The notes: generated by a model not told the origin, from the letters alone. Counted from the first letter of the stretch, positions 24,401 through 38,000 are shown. The stretch is DNA of 64,000 bases from Balanoglossus misakiensis (GCA_040954595.2 CM082594.2:5766001-5830000), one strand, 5' to 3'. A program made the numbers and translations.

Positions 24401-24436
24401 GAATATATAGAGGCTCCAGCTATACCCGATGTTGCC

Positions 24437-25813
24437 ATGTCAACAGTGGAAGAAAACCCGGACGCGAAATCGACGGACAAGAACCGGGACTTGCTGAGTA
24501 AGCAGTCGCGGGAAATCCTTCACATCAAGGCCAATATACTCGAGAACGAATTGGAAAAGAAGCGGCAGATACTCGACGACAAATTTCTGGCGGAGAAGGA
24601 CAGACTGCAGCAGAGATGCCGCGAGATCTCGCAGGATCTTTACCAGCTGAGGCTCGAGAAGGCCAGGGCCGCGGAGAACGCCAAGCTCATGGAAGACACG
24701 GACAAGGCCGGGCAGAAGCGGGTGTGCCGCCGACGGAAGAAGTTCCAGACGATCAGCCGGGAGGAGCAGGAGAAGAGGAGGCAGGAGGAGATCCGGAAGC
24801 GGGTGAAGGAGAGGTTGCCGAGATCCATCCGGAAGTACGTGAACCGGATGCTGCGGCACCGGCGACAGACCTACGGGATCACCAGCCCCGCCCTGTCGTC
24901 GTCGAGCAGCTCCAGCGACGAGAGCGGCGACGAGGGGTTCGGTTTTCGGCGGACCCCGTTCATGGGCAAGAACGCGTCCAAGCAGCGGCTGAAGCACAGG
25001 CAGATATCGCCGGTGCCGGCCCGCCTTTTGAAGATCCCCAAAAGCATCGAGCGCCGCCCGCCCCTCGCGATAACCGCCGGCGATGCCAAGGCGGGCGGGG
25101 TCGCGGGTGGTGGTTCGACGGCCGCCGGACAAGAGGTGATTCGGCGGCTTCCGCACGGCAGCCTGCAGCGGTCGAACCGTTGGTGCACCTCGACAGAGCG
25201 GACGGTGACCTACGACTTGGTGCCGGGTATCCACGTGTCGACCAGTCGACAGAAGGAAGACAGCCAGAGAATCTACAACATCTACAACGAGAAGCTCACC
25301 ATCGAATCAAGGAAGTCCTACAAACACGCGATACAGAACCCCCCGCTCGGCTGGCCGCTGGGTCGGCCGACCACCAACGACAGCAACCTGGTCGTCCACC
25401 AGAGAGAGCGACCCCCGCGGCCGATCCGGCAACGGAGCGCGCCCATCGCGCGCGTGAAGTCCAAGATACGTCCCCAACAACTGGCGGCAACTAGCAACTC
25501 CTCGTCGGACGAGAGTTTTCCGGATGATGCGAGCAGTGAGAGCGAGTATAGAGTCGAGCTGAGCACGATGCTCACGTTGCCTCGTATCACCGTGACAACC
25601 CCCGCCACCCGCGGATCTAGAATCAGCGCCGATCACCACCACCTGAGCAGCAGCGGCGGACAGCCGTACCGAAAGCGATCGCTGCAACCCTCCAGGCTTC
25701 TCCAAAACCCACCGAACACGCCCGACATTTTACCCAACTACGCTCTCGAAGAATGTCGTTACCTGAGGATCTCACCGCTGGCGAACTGCAATAACGAATT
25801 AAACATTTGTTGA
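24437..25813 (+). CDS. Orphan basic coiled-coil protein with C-terminal CRYLR motif, 458 aa
   Basis: The ATG sits in a good context (GCCATGT), and the frame encodes 458 residues ending in TGA. Residues ~18-75 form a strongly predicted charged coiled coil (LENELEKKRQILDDK and following). Residues ~95-145 are very basic (RRRKKFQ, RKRVKERLPRSIRKYVNRM, RHRRQ). A serine run plus acidic cluster (SSSSSSSDESGDE) sits near 155, and the rest is Pro/Arg/Ser-rich and probably disordered. Near the C-terminus YALEECRYLRISP resembles the CRYLRGYDP motif of the two genes 9-13 kb upstream, suggesting an old paralog. The frame is uninterrupted and GC-rich, unlike its flanks. A polypyrimidine-CAG at 24401 suggests the exon starts at 24402 with a 5' UTR intron upstream. 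No known family recognised. The intense positive charge fits a nucleic-acid or microtubule-associated protein, but that is a guess. Confidence 0.8.
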   Translation: MSTVEENPDAKSTDKNRDLLSKQSREILHIKANILENELEKKRQILDDKFLAEKDRLQQRCREISQDLYQLRLEKARAAENAKLMEDTDKAGQKRVCRRRKKFQTISREEQEKRRQEEIRKRVKERLPRSIRKYVNRMLRHRRQTYGITSPALSSSSSSSDESGDEGFGFRRTPFMGKNASKQRLKHRQISPVPARLLKIPKSIERRPPLAITAGDAKAGGVAGGGSTAAGQEVIRRLPHGSLQRSNRWCTSTERTVTYDLVPGIHVSTSRQKEDSQRIYNIYNEKLTIESRKSYKHAIQNPPLGWPLGRPTTNDSNLVVHQRERPPRPIRQRSAPIARVKSKIRPQQLAATSNSSSDESFPDDASSESEYRVELSTMLTLPRITVTTPATRGSRISADHHHLSSSGGQPYRKRSLQPSRLLQNPPNTPDILPNYALEECRYLRISPLANCNNELNIC

Positions 25814-27500
25814 TACATGTCTTCCCCAGGTTGATATTGAGTATTGGTACAATTGCATGATTTACAAAAAAACTTAATTATCGACAACCGACGACAGGGC
25901 AAGTTTAAAATAAGAAAAACGTGATTTAAGGACAAATCGAACAAACCAAATTATCACAGTCCCCTCAGCAAGAGTTTAATGATAACCACCTGTCGAGTCC
26001 AAGTGTAAAGTGCACGTCGTTAGCCGACCAAGAGGGTGACTAAAACGTTACTTATCGTTAAGTGGGCGAGGAGTTTCCGCAAGAATGGTTGAAATCAAAG
26101 ATCTGGAGACAAGGTTTCTTCTCCTCGTCTGCAATTGAATTAGTTAGGCCTAACAACTTACAGGAGCAGCCGTTGTGTCGCTGTTGTGAACAAAAGTGAA
26201 TTATTTCAGGTTTTCGATGGAGAAGCTCTCGAGGCCTCTTGGGATTAAAGCCTCATGGTCATAGAGACTGGACACGATGAAGGAGGCCATCGAAAAGTAT
26301 ATATAAAATACATGTACATTGTATATACATTCAAACGTCTAAGTTTTGAACAGATGTGACGACGTTGACACTGCAGGGTCAACGAGAGAATCTGGGAAGC
26401 GGACATGGTCGAAGTTATTATTAGTTTCTTCAAGGAACACAATCGGACACACCCTAAATATAAAACAGCAACATTAATACCGGGTACGTAGCGTAGATAC
26501 GGGCCTCGTTGCTGAATACGCCTTGGTCTATGCACATTCATCAATGGTCATTCTCCGATTCGGCACTACATGTACAAGTATGCACTATGTGTATGAAATT
26601 GTCATGAATATAATAATTATTTATGTGACATTTAAACTGTGACATTTTGTACCATTGCCATAAAAGGCAACACTACTTGTTTCAATGCACATCTCCCTTC
26701 ATCTTATGGTGTTACGGGTGACTGACTATTAAGCAAATATGAATTATTTGTGCCTGGAATTATTAACATATCACATTTGAGACGAGGTTCCGGTAGACAG
26801 TGTCTCGTCAATCACAAAATATGTCATATCACGTCAGTGTTGTTTACATGTGAAAATACACGCACTACGAACTTGTGATGAGATATTAACACGTCTTCAG
26901 TTTCTTGAAATTTTCTCACTGCAAAGACTTATATTTGAACTATTCTTCTGTTGTATATTCTCTGAATACTTCAACTTCAAAATTTGTGACAACACTTTGA
27001 ATTTAAGTGAAATAAAGTTCACACAACGAAAGCATCAAACAACAGTCAGATTGCCTGTTTCAATGTTATAATGGAGCATGTGAATGCAATGCTATGCACA
27101 GTGACATCAGTGAGTGTATGATATTAAATGATATCATAAATATGCAAATCACATGTTTTAGTTTATTCAATGCATATTATCTTATGCATATTCTAAACCA
27201 CTCATGCCATTGGTCTATTTCACATGAAAAAAATCGAAAAGAAAATCTACACAATACTGATATACCGGTAATGTAAGAGTGTACTTTATTGTAGTGATAA
27301 TATATCCTTCCAAAATATACAAATAAGTTGATAATAATGTATCAGACCAAGTCAAATGTCTATGAAAATCCACTTACACAATCAGTGATATAAAACAACA
27401 ATGCAGATATTTCTACAATGACTAAACTCAGTTTTTGTGATATCGAAGACACTGATATTGCCATACTTCCAACAGAGAGGGCGCTCTCGATTTTTGTGAT
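25814..27500. other. Intergenic, nothing recognised
   Basis: AT-rich sequence, no convincing exon, no transposon termini seen. Confidence 0.5.
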
Positions 27501-27519
27501 TACTCAGTCCGGGTAATAG

Positions 27520-27714
27520 TAGGATTGACCAATCAGCGATCACCATTGCGATACGTCATGAAAATGGCGTCACCCGCGCCGATCACCATTTGCACCAAAA
27601 CTTCTTCGTGATTTTCGGTGAATTTTGACCTTTTCTTCGAAGTATTCGGCAGTTTGGCTGCGTAAAAAACATCAACGTGATCTGCCTCTGAGAAAATGGC
27701 GACTAACATGAGCG
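27520..27714 (+). promoter_or_regulatory. Housekeeping-type promoter and possible first exon
   Basis: An NF-Y box CCAATCAG (27529), a CRE-like TACGTCA (27552) and a YY1-like AAAATGGCG (27561) are packed within about 40 bp. They are followed by an ATG at 27696 (GAAAATGGCGACT) and a near-consensus donor (AGCG|GTAAGT) at 27715. That is the usual layout of a short first coding exon reading MATNMSG. The only strong downstream acceptor I can see (TTTTTTCAG ending 28065) leads to a stop within 10 codons, so the rest of this gene is unidentified. It points toward the convergent kinesin gene. Confidence 0.45.
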
Positions 27715-29090
27715 GTAAGTGAATAAGTCTGACGATTTTTTCATTGAAAGAAATATATACACATACTGCCCTTGAAATGTGCACCTGTGTGACAATGCCA
27801 TGTATATAGCCCTCCCTCGCATCGAAATGGGGCGCGAGACATCTGGCAGTAAGAGCACACATAACATAAATTACAAGTAAAAAAAAAACGATTAGAATTT
27901 ACAATAGATTTATATACAATGCCTCATACTTCCCTCCAAAATGTATCATTGTGTTCAAATAACAATTTATCCGGTGTGTTTCATATTTGAGACTCAGTCA
28001 CAACCCTTGTTTGCCCGTAAATAAAATTCATCCATTCACACAAAGTGTATTCTATATTTTTTCAGTTCATAAAAAGATCATGTTGATGCCCTTATAGTTA
28101 AGATAAAATATAGTAGTAGTATTTTTTTATGTAAAAAGAAGTTGGACGGTAAAAATGTGTTACAAAACTGTTTCTGATGAAAACGACGGATTCATATGAT
28201 AAAACGTTTTTGGAATGTCAAAGAGAAGCCTCTGGTGGTGTTACTGTACCTGGAACTGTTTAACCCAAAGGTATATCAACCTGTGATTAGGGAGTATAGG
28301 ACAAAGGTCAGTAAAATAGATAACCAGCTTATTGCACTTTTATTTTTATAAAGTGAAGGTCTGTCTGATATCACTGCAGATGAGACGAGTCTGCTCATTG
28401 GCTAAATGCTAGGATATCTTCTGCTCAATCTATGTTTCACCCAATGACATCAGAGCTTACGATGTGTGTTAGTATGTGCAATATCATAAGCGCTCTTTAG
28501 CTTTCATGTGTACCCTGTTACCATATACAAACAGTTAAAATTAAACTTTTACAGAAAATTAATTCAGAAAATCAAAAAGTCCTTTGTACTTTTGTAAAAA
28601 ATAGACCCCGGAATAGAATTCCACCATGACATGAATAGAAGTCTACAGTATATAGCAGTATCTAAAATAAACATGAGGTTATAAAACAATCTATAATCTA
28701 TTTTTACAGTCCACAACTGAAGGTGAAAAGAAGTCTACAATCTCTCTGACTGTAGATCTGTGATATATTTATATAAACTGACATACAACATATTTTAAAA
28801 CTGTCTATAAACTTATTGTATTTGATAGAAAACAACAATCAATCGCAAAACGTACAAAAAACATCTAAATTTCATTCACCGGACAGTATATACACACAAG
28901 TCACAATATTGTGTACGCATCATCTATGTTATAAAAGTCGACAAATACTGGGATTTTTTGTTACCAACATTGTAAATATCTGTGTCAGGAGTAAGTACGG
29001 AATATAATACAAATGTATGGAAGTGTTTTTTTTCCTGATTCCTGGTGGTGGTGGTTCCTGGGCAGGTGGTGTTTTGTGATCTGTAGGTGT

Positions 29091-32000
29091 TTACATAATG
29101 GTACAGGCTGCTGATTTGGGCGGTCCCTCTCCACCTGAAAAGTTATCAAAGACATATCCATATAAGCATCTAGGGTATTTTGGTCCAAAAGCGTCAATAT
29201 TTTGACACTGTGGTATTTTATCAAATGTGAATTTTTTCATCAAAATAAAGATAACTGTTAACAGTTATGACTTAAAATGCCCCGGTGAACAAATGTCAAG
29301 CAACCTAAAGGCACATTGTGTCCTAACCTCTGGTGACCTATGACATCATTCAGATGGTGTTTACAATGTACCCCTGAGCTAGATGCAAACGGTTAAAGGT
29401 TATTGACCCTGGTGTTATTAAATAATGAAAACAAATTACACAAACGGGGGATGTCATGTGCAGTTGGTTAACACAAAAATTTGATTTGTGGAGATTATAG
29501 GCAGTGTCACACGGTCACAACGGAAAGGAGCTTTCGGATCGAGCTCCTTCCCCTGCCTACCTTTCCTTTTCTGTTTTCTCTTAGCTTTATTTTTAGCCTT
29601 CTTTGGCTTTTTGGGGGCCTGGCCCTGAGGGCTGTTTAGCGAACAGCACGATTCTGAAGTGGAGCTTACAGAAGACAAACTTGACAGTGAGGACATGCTG
29701 CTCACTGACAAGCGAAGCGCAGGCTGGCCACCTAGAAAAATAGCAGGGTCAGTACGTACAATGTACCACGGATATCAAACACAAATTGAAGGATGATGCT
29801 TCAGACCCTACTGTAGCAATTCTTGCATGCATACGTGCTAAAACACGTCCGAGGGGGGCCTGTCTATGCTTTACCTTGCTGGGGAGCCTTACTCCGGCCC
29901 TGCCTATCCTGGACCGGTTGTCGGGTGTTGGCACCCTCAGCTTGGGTCCGATTCGCCCCGATCGCATGCACCGAGGCACCGGTCTGCTGCCCTGCGTCTT
30001 TCCTAGCAATCTCTCGCTCGCTAACTCCTGACTCTCCTGTGTCCCTAGCTAACTTTTCGTCGATCGCTTGTTTGATTCTGATCATGTTTACGGAGGAGGA
30101 TGCAGCCAGAGATGGCAGAGACATGATGGTGGATAGACTAGACACTGACGATAGTGACAGAGGTGAAGGGGGAGATTGTTGACCTGGCAAGTAAGAAAGA
30201 CACAATTTAACCCTCGCACTGTTATAAGGTGGTCCGGCCCTATTGTTTAAAGTGGCTTGGTTGGACCCATTTTCCAGAAAATGGAGGGAATGGTGTGGGA
30301 GGGGGTGGAAATTGAAAGAATGTGCCATGGGGTGTTCTTAGACTGTCTTAGACTGCTCAGAATCAGATTTTGTACTTTGCCCTGTCTATTATATCTTTGG
30401 AACTACATTAAGCTGCAGATAAAGGCTTTTCACGTTGTCTTTTTTTCTTACACCTTAATGAACTTGTGGAAAAAGACGACAGGGAACACTGCCATGCTCT
30501 GAACGACAATCAAGTCAGTTGGCATAAAAATATATCAAATTCATTATGTCTTGTCTCAATTTCAGCAAATGACAATCCAAATGACTTACTCAGGTCCCCA
30601 GCTCCATCATCTTTGGGAATCTTCTTGATGGCAGCCTCGGCTATTTTGGGATGCTGTGCGTGTAACACTTGCTGCACGATTTGGGTGTGTATCCTGGCTT
30701 TGTTGCTCTTCTCAGCTGTCTCCACCATCTTCTTGAACTGACCCTGTCGACACGCAAAGGAACGGGGGAAGATTTGGCCGGTGAGTGCATGTACAGTGAT
30801 TTGAATTGCCAACTACGCCACATATTAAACATATACAATAGTAACATGTACAGAACACCAGTACATGCAATATGTACATGTGTATATGAACAGTAGTGTT
30901 AATTTTGCTAACACCGGGCCCACCCATATTAGCCCAGTGTTTAATACCTAAATTGGTCAGTCCGATACAGTATACTATGCTGGTTAGAATGTGAAATTTG
31001 ACAGCCAGAAATGCAAAAGAGACTGCTTTAAAGCCATTTAAAAGATATGTTATCTGGCTATTCCACATATTGAATACTTACAATTTTGGTCTCAAGTCTT
31101 TCTTGTCGTTTCTTGAGAGTTGCAATTTGGAACACATAGAATGTTTTGTTTGTATCTACAGTCTGAAAGGGGAAAAAAAGAAACATTGTTATTATCAGGT
31201 TCTAGGATGGTTCCCCCCTGGAAGTTAACCCACTATGCACTTACCCTGACCCTATAGCCCTGGCATGTGGGTGGGAAATGTCTGAATGGGGAAATGTCCA
31301 GGGGGTGTCTAGCTTGATACCCAGTGGGGAATATACATGTACCTTCCATAGGCTAAAAATTCATGCATGCATGGACAGACTAGTGATGAAGACTGTGTGG
31401 GCACAGACAAATTTTCCAGACACTCACCCTCTCCCCGGCATTTCCGGCTATTCCGGAGCCCTGCGCCAAGGCGCGCGACATCATCATCTCCTTGGTGCTC
31501 TTCTTGCCCTTCTTGTCGCTGCTGGCCTTCTGCTTGCCCCACACCTGCACCATCAGCACGCCGTTGGACAGGTAGTCCACCAGCTGCGAGGTGGCCGGGT
31601 TGAAGCTGAAGTTCTTCTTGTGCTTGAACTCCGGGTTGGAGGTGCCGCTCACCCGCTTGGAGATGGTGGGCTCCGTGTCCAGGTACACTGAGTATTTGCA
31701 GAAGATGTCCTGTGGAGGTCAAGAAACTTGTCATGACTTTTACCCTTTCGCCACCATGGTTTGGCCCAAATCTATTGTTGTCTATGGTAAAGTTGGACCT
31801 CTATAGAAGGAACTGGGGGTGTTAAGAAACTGCACCTTAAAGGGGCATATATTATGCACAGTTGACCCATGGTTTTCCTTTTGTTTCCCCAAAAAACAGT
31901 TCCATGCTCAGACAAAAGGCCTATTGTTTACGTCCACAGAAGTGCCCATGCCAACAATATGGCCCTTTAAAAGCGAAAATGGCTGCTGTGGAATTTAAAC

Positions 32001-35000
32001 TGGACTTTAGTGCCAGGTTAATTTTTGCAGCATTTAAGTCCAGAATCCTGTCCAGCAAACTATTTCAAACTTACAGTGTACTTGCTCGGCAATCCCCTAG
32101 CTGCATGTATCTTGATGTTGAAGCTGACCGGGCCACCGACCAACTCCTTGGGATCCTCTACGAAGACGTCGTCAGCCTCGGTGATTTCTTTGCCCTTGGC
32201 GTTGCAGGGGACAGCCTCGATTTCCATCATTCCCATCTCCTTGCCTTTGTAGTCGGTGATCTCCATGGTCTCCTTCAGGTCGATCTGTTTGTTGTGGGGT
32301 GTGAACAGGGGTGTGGGGGTTAACCCAGGGGTGTCAAAGGGCCGGGCAAATCAACAGATGTTGGTAGTATTGGTTGTATCTCGCTCTGGTCAAGATGCGT
32401 AGGAATTCTGTCTTTTTGTCATTTGAGGAAAGACCAAATGTCCTCGTATGATAGAGAATTTCTTGAACATTTTTCAGATGACCACATGACACTTTCTGTG
32501 AAAGCTACATGTACATACAAGGCTATGTGGACCCAGTGTTCCTTGAATTCAGAAGTATTTATGTGCTGTGTATACACACAACCAAATACGAATGATATAC
32601 TGTGTCACCTACCAGATAGGCTAGACTCTGCAGATAGATATTACAGCTTCCAATCTGTACATCCAGGTCTGGTGGTTCCGTGAATGGATCTTTCTCCTGT
32701 GTATTCAAGAAAACATCAATACATGTATTAAGCCAGTCATACATGGCGAAAGAATGAAATCCTCAGACATTCAGTACCACAATTTTCTCAAGATATATGT
32801 AGTGCACATTTTTTGGGGTGATGAGAGGTGGAATATTCCACTGCAAGGCTAACATAGCACACTCACGTCTGGAAGCTGCCATTCTTCCCCTTCCTGGTAA
32901 TTCTGGTACATCTCCTGCATCATGTACTTCCTGCGGAAAAACTTGTCTCGTGGCCAGGTGTACTCCAGGCCATTGTCCATGTTGCGCATCTTGACGCAGA
33001 CCTGTCGAAGGAACGGGAAAACGAAATGTGAAAACAGACACACGCACATTCACAAAAGCAGTACTGACTTTGTGTTTTAAAACTCTTATTTATGAATCTC
33101 AACAGAAAACTTCTTAGAAACATGAACATTACCAATGAGATGAAACCTTATAGCTGTCAATGAACATCATTAAATAATTAAATTATTCCTTTGTTTTTTA
33201 CATGCATAAGTTTTTTATATTTCTGGAAGATGAGACATTGATGATTGACACATATTGCACCGAGAACACATTCTTTATACAGATTTCATTCCATTTTATT
33301 TAAGATTTGTGATAAATTTTTCCACAAAGCATGCAGTGTTGTAGAAATCTCAGACTAGAGTGTTGTCCTTACAGAACGTACTGGTGGTTTGCAGACTGAA
33401 CTGATTCAGGGCTGTACCGGGGTAAGTTAATTTAATTTTTTTTTTACTTTGATAGAAGAAAAGTGATGTGTGTTTGAACATTAGATGTTAAGAATGAATG
33501 ACTGTACTTTGAGAGATCAAGATGCAGAGTTACAGAGAATGTTAACGCTTTCACCACCATTGTTTGGAATCACCCCACTGCCTTCAGTGGTGTGGGTGAT
33601 CCCATTTGCAGGGAGATAGGGGTGAAAGCGTTGAACTGAGTGTTTTACATAGCAAGGTTTGTCACAAAAGTGTACATTTTGATTTTAATTAACAACCTGT
33701 GATCTATTTGTCATTGTTTCTCCTTTTGATAACTGCAAAAAATTATGTTTAGAAACAAAAAAAGAAGAATAAAAGGCACTATGAGCATATATGCGATTTC
33801 CAAGATGCATGCCCATTGGTTAGTAATCAGTCTAAGATTATGGGAACTTTCAAAGAATAAATTCTTCACAACTACAGTCCATATCCCCAACATGAATCTT
33901 CTTCAACAAACTCAGAAAAAGGTATCTCATAAAAATGACTTTCGGTTCATTTCTCAAAAACTCATAAGTTTTGTCTCATAATATGTCTTCATGAGACAGT
34001 AAAGAAAATGTCAATATTGTTCCCTAAATCAAGCTTTGTACTGTGTTAGTAAGCTTATGCTACTTATTAGTAAAATCAGAGGAATTTATGCAGAGTGTAA
34101 AATTAAACATTTGCTTACCTCAGTCCTACCAGTGGTCATCCCCCTTGCCTTTGGTGAAATCACGACAATTTCAAATTTGACTTTCTTGTCCAGTTCCTCG
34201 CTGATGGCGTTGGCTTCTTCCACGGCGGGCAACATGTCAACGAGGTCTTCTTGAAGCAACAAGTCCTCTGAAAATAGAAAAGCATTGATGGTGAGTATAT
34301 TGTTAATTTTGTTGTTTGGTTATTACTCTGAGAGGTTGGTGGTTACTTGCATATTGGTTAAAGTTGGTTTGTGTGTAAGTTGGTCAGTGTATATGTCGCT
34401 ACTTATTGCAATGATACTTGTGGACTGACAGATGGGGACATGGGCAGAGCAGACTTACCATTGGATTTCTTCTCTGTACTCATGTCGAAACCACTGTTCT
34501 TGGCGATTTCTTCCTGAGCCATTTCATAGGTGACCACTTTAGGATAAGCGTTTGGAGAAGCAGCTGCTTGCTTGGGGTGGACAAACACGTACAAGTGGTT
34601 GGAACCAAACATCACCCTAGACAGGAGGAAAAAAATACAGATCTCAAAATGTTAGTTTTTTACTCAAATCACAGTGTATACAAAAGATCAGTTAGGCAGG
34701 GGACTACCCAGATGCAATTCGTGGTTATCGCATTTCATTTCGAATTTTGGATTTTATACTTGCGTTTATCATTATTTTTTTCAAAACGTTTGTTTCTACC
34801 TGTCGTGATGGTCCAGTTTTTCTTTGCCGGACACCGGTTCTCCGTTGACCAACAGCTTGGCATCCAAGGCCACCCTCTCCAGGAAGTAATTGTCGCCTTC
34901 TGTGGTGATGGTGGCATGGTCTTTCTGTATGCTACGGAAAACAAGGTGTTCAGTATCGTGAGTGATAACTGAGACGATGTCTAGTCATGTCACATCTCTG

Positions 35001-38000
35001 CGTTTACCATGATTGAATCAATCGATCAGTAAATGCTGCAGTCCAGTAAAATGATTATGATTTCTATCAGTCAGACACGTGATTGTACGTATGGACCCTT
35101 TGGTATTGCTTCTGCAACTGTAAACTAGAGACAGCTAAAACATGTTTGCAATATACCCCGGTACTTACTTCAAACCACTGAGCACAATATCAGGGGCTGG
35201 GTCCGCCTTGCTGTTGCCGACCTTGTATGTGCCTGGTTTTAGAACGTGCGTGATCATCCCGGACAGCTGAGGATCGACGTTGAGGTTGTACAGATGGGGG
35301 GTGGTTTTCTTTTCGCTCTTCTTGGTCGACTCGGCCTGGTCTTGCTGTGCTGCTGCTTGCTGTGAGAGAACAAAGGAGAAACCAGACTGGGTGAGATTTT
35401 GATATGGTACATGTACTTTACATTATATTGTATTGTATTGTATTGCACTGTACTGTACTGTGTTGTGCTGTGATGTGTTGTAATTATGTATTATATTTTA
35501 TTATAATGAACTGTACTGGTCTGTTTGTAAAATAATGCACAGTACTGTGTTGTGTTGTGTTATAATGTACCGGTATTGTAATGTATCCTATTGTATCGTT
35601 CTGTATCAAGTAAAACAGTATTTATTTCTTAATTCAAAACAGGTTATCTAATCCACTTATCCCAAGCTAGCCATACCAAGTAAGTAAATACCCTACCTGA
35701 GCTTCTCGTAGTTTCTCTTCCCAGGATTGTTTCATTAACTCCATCTCTTTCTGGTTTTCCTCCAATGTCGCCTGCATTTCTGCTTCTAGTTCTTTCCTCA
35801 GCGCTTCTTTCTCTGTTAAGTGGAGGTGAAGGGGGATGAGTGGAATGGTACATTTTTTTCTAGTGCCAGGTTACGTAACTTCTGTTGTTTTTAATAACAC
35901 ACAATCTGAGAAGAACAGCCACGCGAACTACTATTGAATCTTCAACTCTACCTTCTTCTGACATCTGAGCCTGATCATCATCGTCACCGGCCAGATCGTC
36001 GAGCGAAACTTTGCCGCCAGCTGCCATCAACTTCTTCAGCTTCTCGTTCTCCTCCTGCAGTTCTCGGATTAATTTTTCTGTCGGGTCCTCATTAACCACG
36101 GCGGAGGTTTTGATCTGTTTGGCTCGGTCGGCTGTGTAACGAAAATGGGAGACAGAAAATAATAATTAAATCAGGTAATTATATTCTCAAATGCACACTG
36201 ATATTCTCCAGTATCAATGTCATAAATTGCCTAAGAAATCGTAAGACAGGAAGACTCTCACCGTATCTGAGCGTTGAAAGCGTTTCATCAAAGTTGATGT
36301 CAGCCGGACTCAGAGCGGCTATCATGATGGTTTTACTGTTGCCGCCGAGGGCGTTCTTCAACAGTTTCGTCAATACTGAATCACGGAAAGGCACTGCAAT
36401 GAACAAAGAGATGCAGAGAGAGAGAGTAAGTCAGAGAGCTGTATGTAGGCCACGTGTTGGTCCCCACATCTTGCAGCACCTATTTAAATGTACATCAACA
36501 GAGGTTGGTAATATGTTAGTGTATACATACAATGTACCCATCGGTAAGCTCATTAAAATAGGCCATCACTGGGAACTACAAGAAGCACAGAGAAGTGGTA
36601 CATATTACTTACCCCTGACATTTTTCCCCTGAGATTTATCGGCCAACGCCGCTATACAGTTGCCAAGCGTTGACAGAGACTGGTTGATGGCTGCTCCTTC
36701 TTTCAGTCGGTCCCCGGTGGCGCCTGTACTCTCGGCTCGTTCGCTGCCGGCCAAATCCACCAGGTTGATGATGGACGTCTTGGCAGTTTCCGCGCCTGCC
36801 TCGTTTTTGAATTTCTGTGTGAATGTTATGCCTACAATGGTGTGGGCGCGACTGTGATACAGATACAAAAATATATTTTATATTATAACACTGGATGGAT
36901 AGAAATGATGTGTTTTGTAACAAAATAGATAAATATCAGTGCAGTGAACAATTTGAATTCCTTTTGCAGTACTCGGCAATTCTTTGAGGCAGAATTTTCT
37001 GCTTGTAAAACAACCATTTTCAGCTATACTATTTCTGGTTTTTAAAGGGACAAACATCTTGACCCTCTTCCCCTCATTTGCATGTGTGATTAGCATACCT
37101 GCTTGTGGCGTTCATATTGGTAGCTGCAACAGTTCGGTTTCTGGTTCCTTCGTCCATTCGGTTCTCGATGTCTTTGTAGCTGTTCACTGGCACTGTCTGC
37201 AGACTCTCGACTGAAATGAGCAATACACAAATTCTGGGATATCAAATAAAGTGAAATGACAATATGTGTGCTGTAGTCTGTTATACAGCTTGGACCCTTA
37301 TAGTTACATGTACATGCACATATAATTATACTTGGAAATGTGGTTTAATAAATAGTTCAGATTTCTTTAGGACTGTTAATCATACCCTTAGATATTCACC
37401 CTTTTGAAAAGCTTCATGATGTGGTTTTCTGACACAAAGATACTGAAAATGTGTCCAGACAATACTCACCGTAAAAACCCTTTTTCGGATGTTGACGCAC
37501 TTTCAACCCTCCCTTCTTGTTGGACGCCGGGTTGAGTAAATCTCTGACCTGCTCGTTGTAGATTTCCAGCATGCTGTAGTTGACTTCGAACTCTGTCTGT
37601 GTGCCCTCTGCTTTCTTCTTGTCGATTCCGACGAAGATCTCTTCGCAGAAGATCGGCACAACGCCTAGAAATATAATATACAACAATCAAATGAGAGATG
37701 TGCCTGATTGTGGTGTTTTTCCTTAGGTAACAATAATTGATATATTTTTGAGCCAGTGCCTGTTTTACCAGCAGAAATGACGGACAAAGTAAATCTGAGC
37801 ATTTCAAACATCTGGATCACTTCCTTGAGACTCAGCCATCAGAAATTTAAGCATATGCTTTTCCTCACCTTTGTTGGCACCATAACCAACGATAGAGTAG
37901 GATTTTCCGGACCCAGTCTGCCCATAGGCGAACAAGGAACAGTTGTACCCAGTCCAGGCATTATGCAGAATACCTTTCCCGAGATCGCTGAATACTTTTT

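Noticed and set aside
24440-25608. Long antisense and +1 frames over the third orphan gene (264, 292 and 132 codons)
   Set aside because: GC-rich coding DNA leaves shadow frames open. The frame starting at 24437 has the ATG context, the coiled coil and the shared C-terminal motif.
29454-29560. Kinesin C-terminus reading through to the stop at 29454
   Set aside because: Possible, but the donor at 29560, the clean acceptor before 29134 and matching phase make the spliced end more likely. Kept as the stated alternative.
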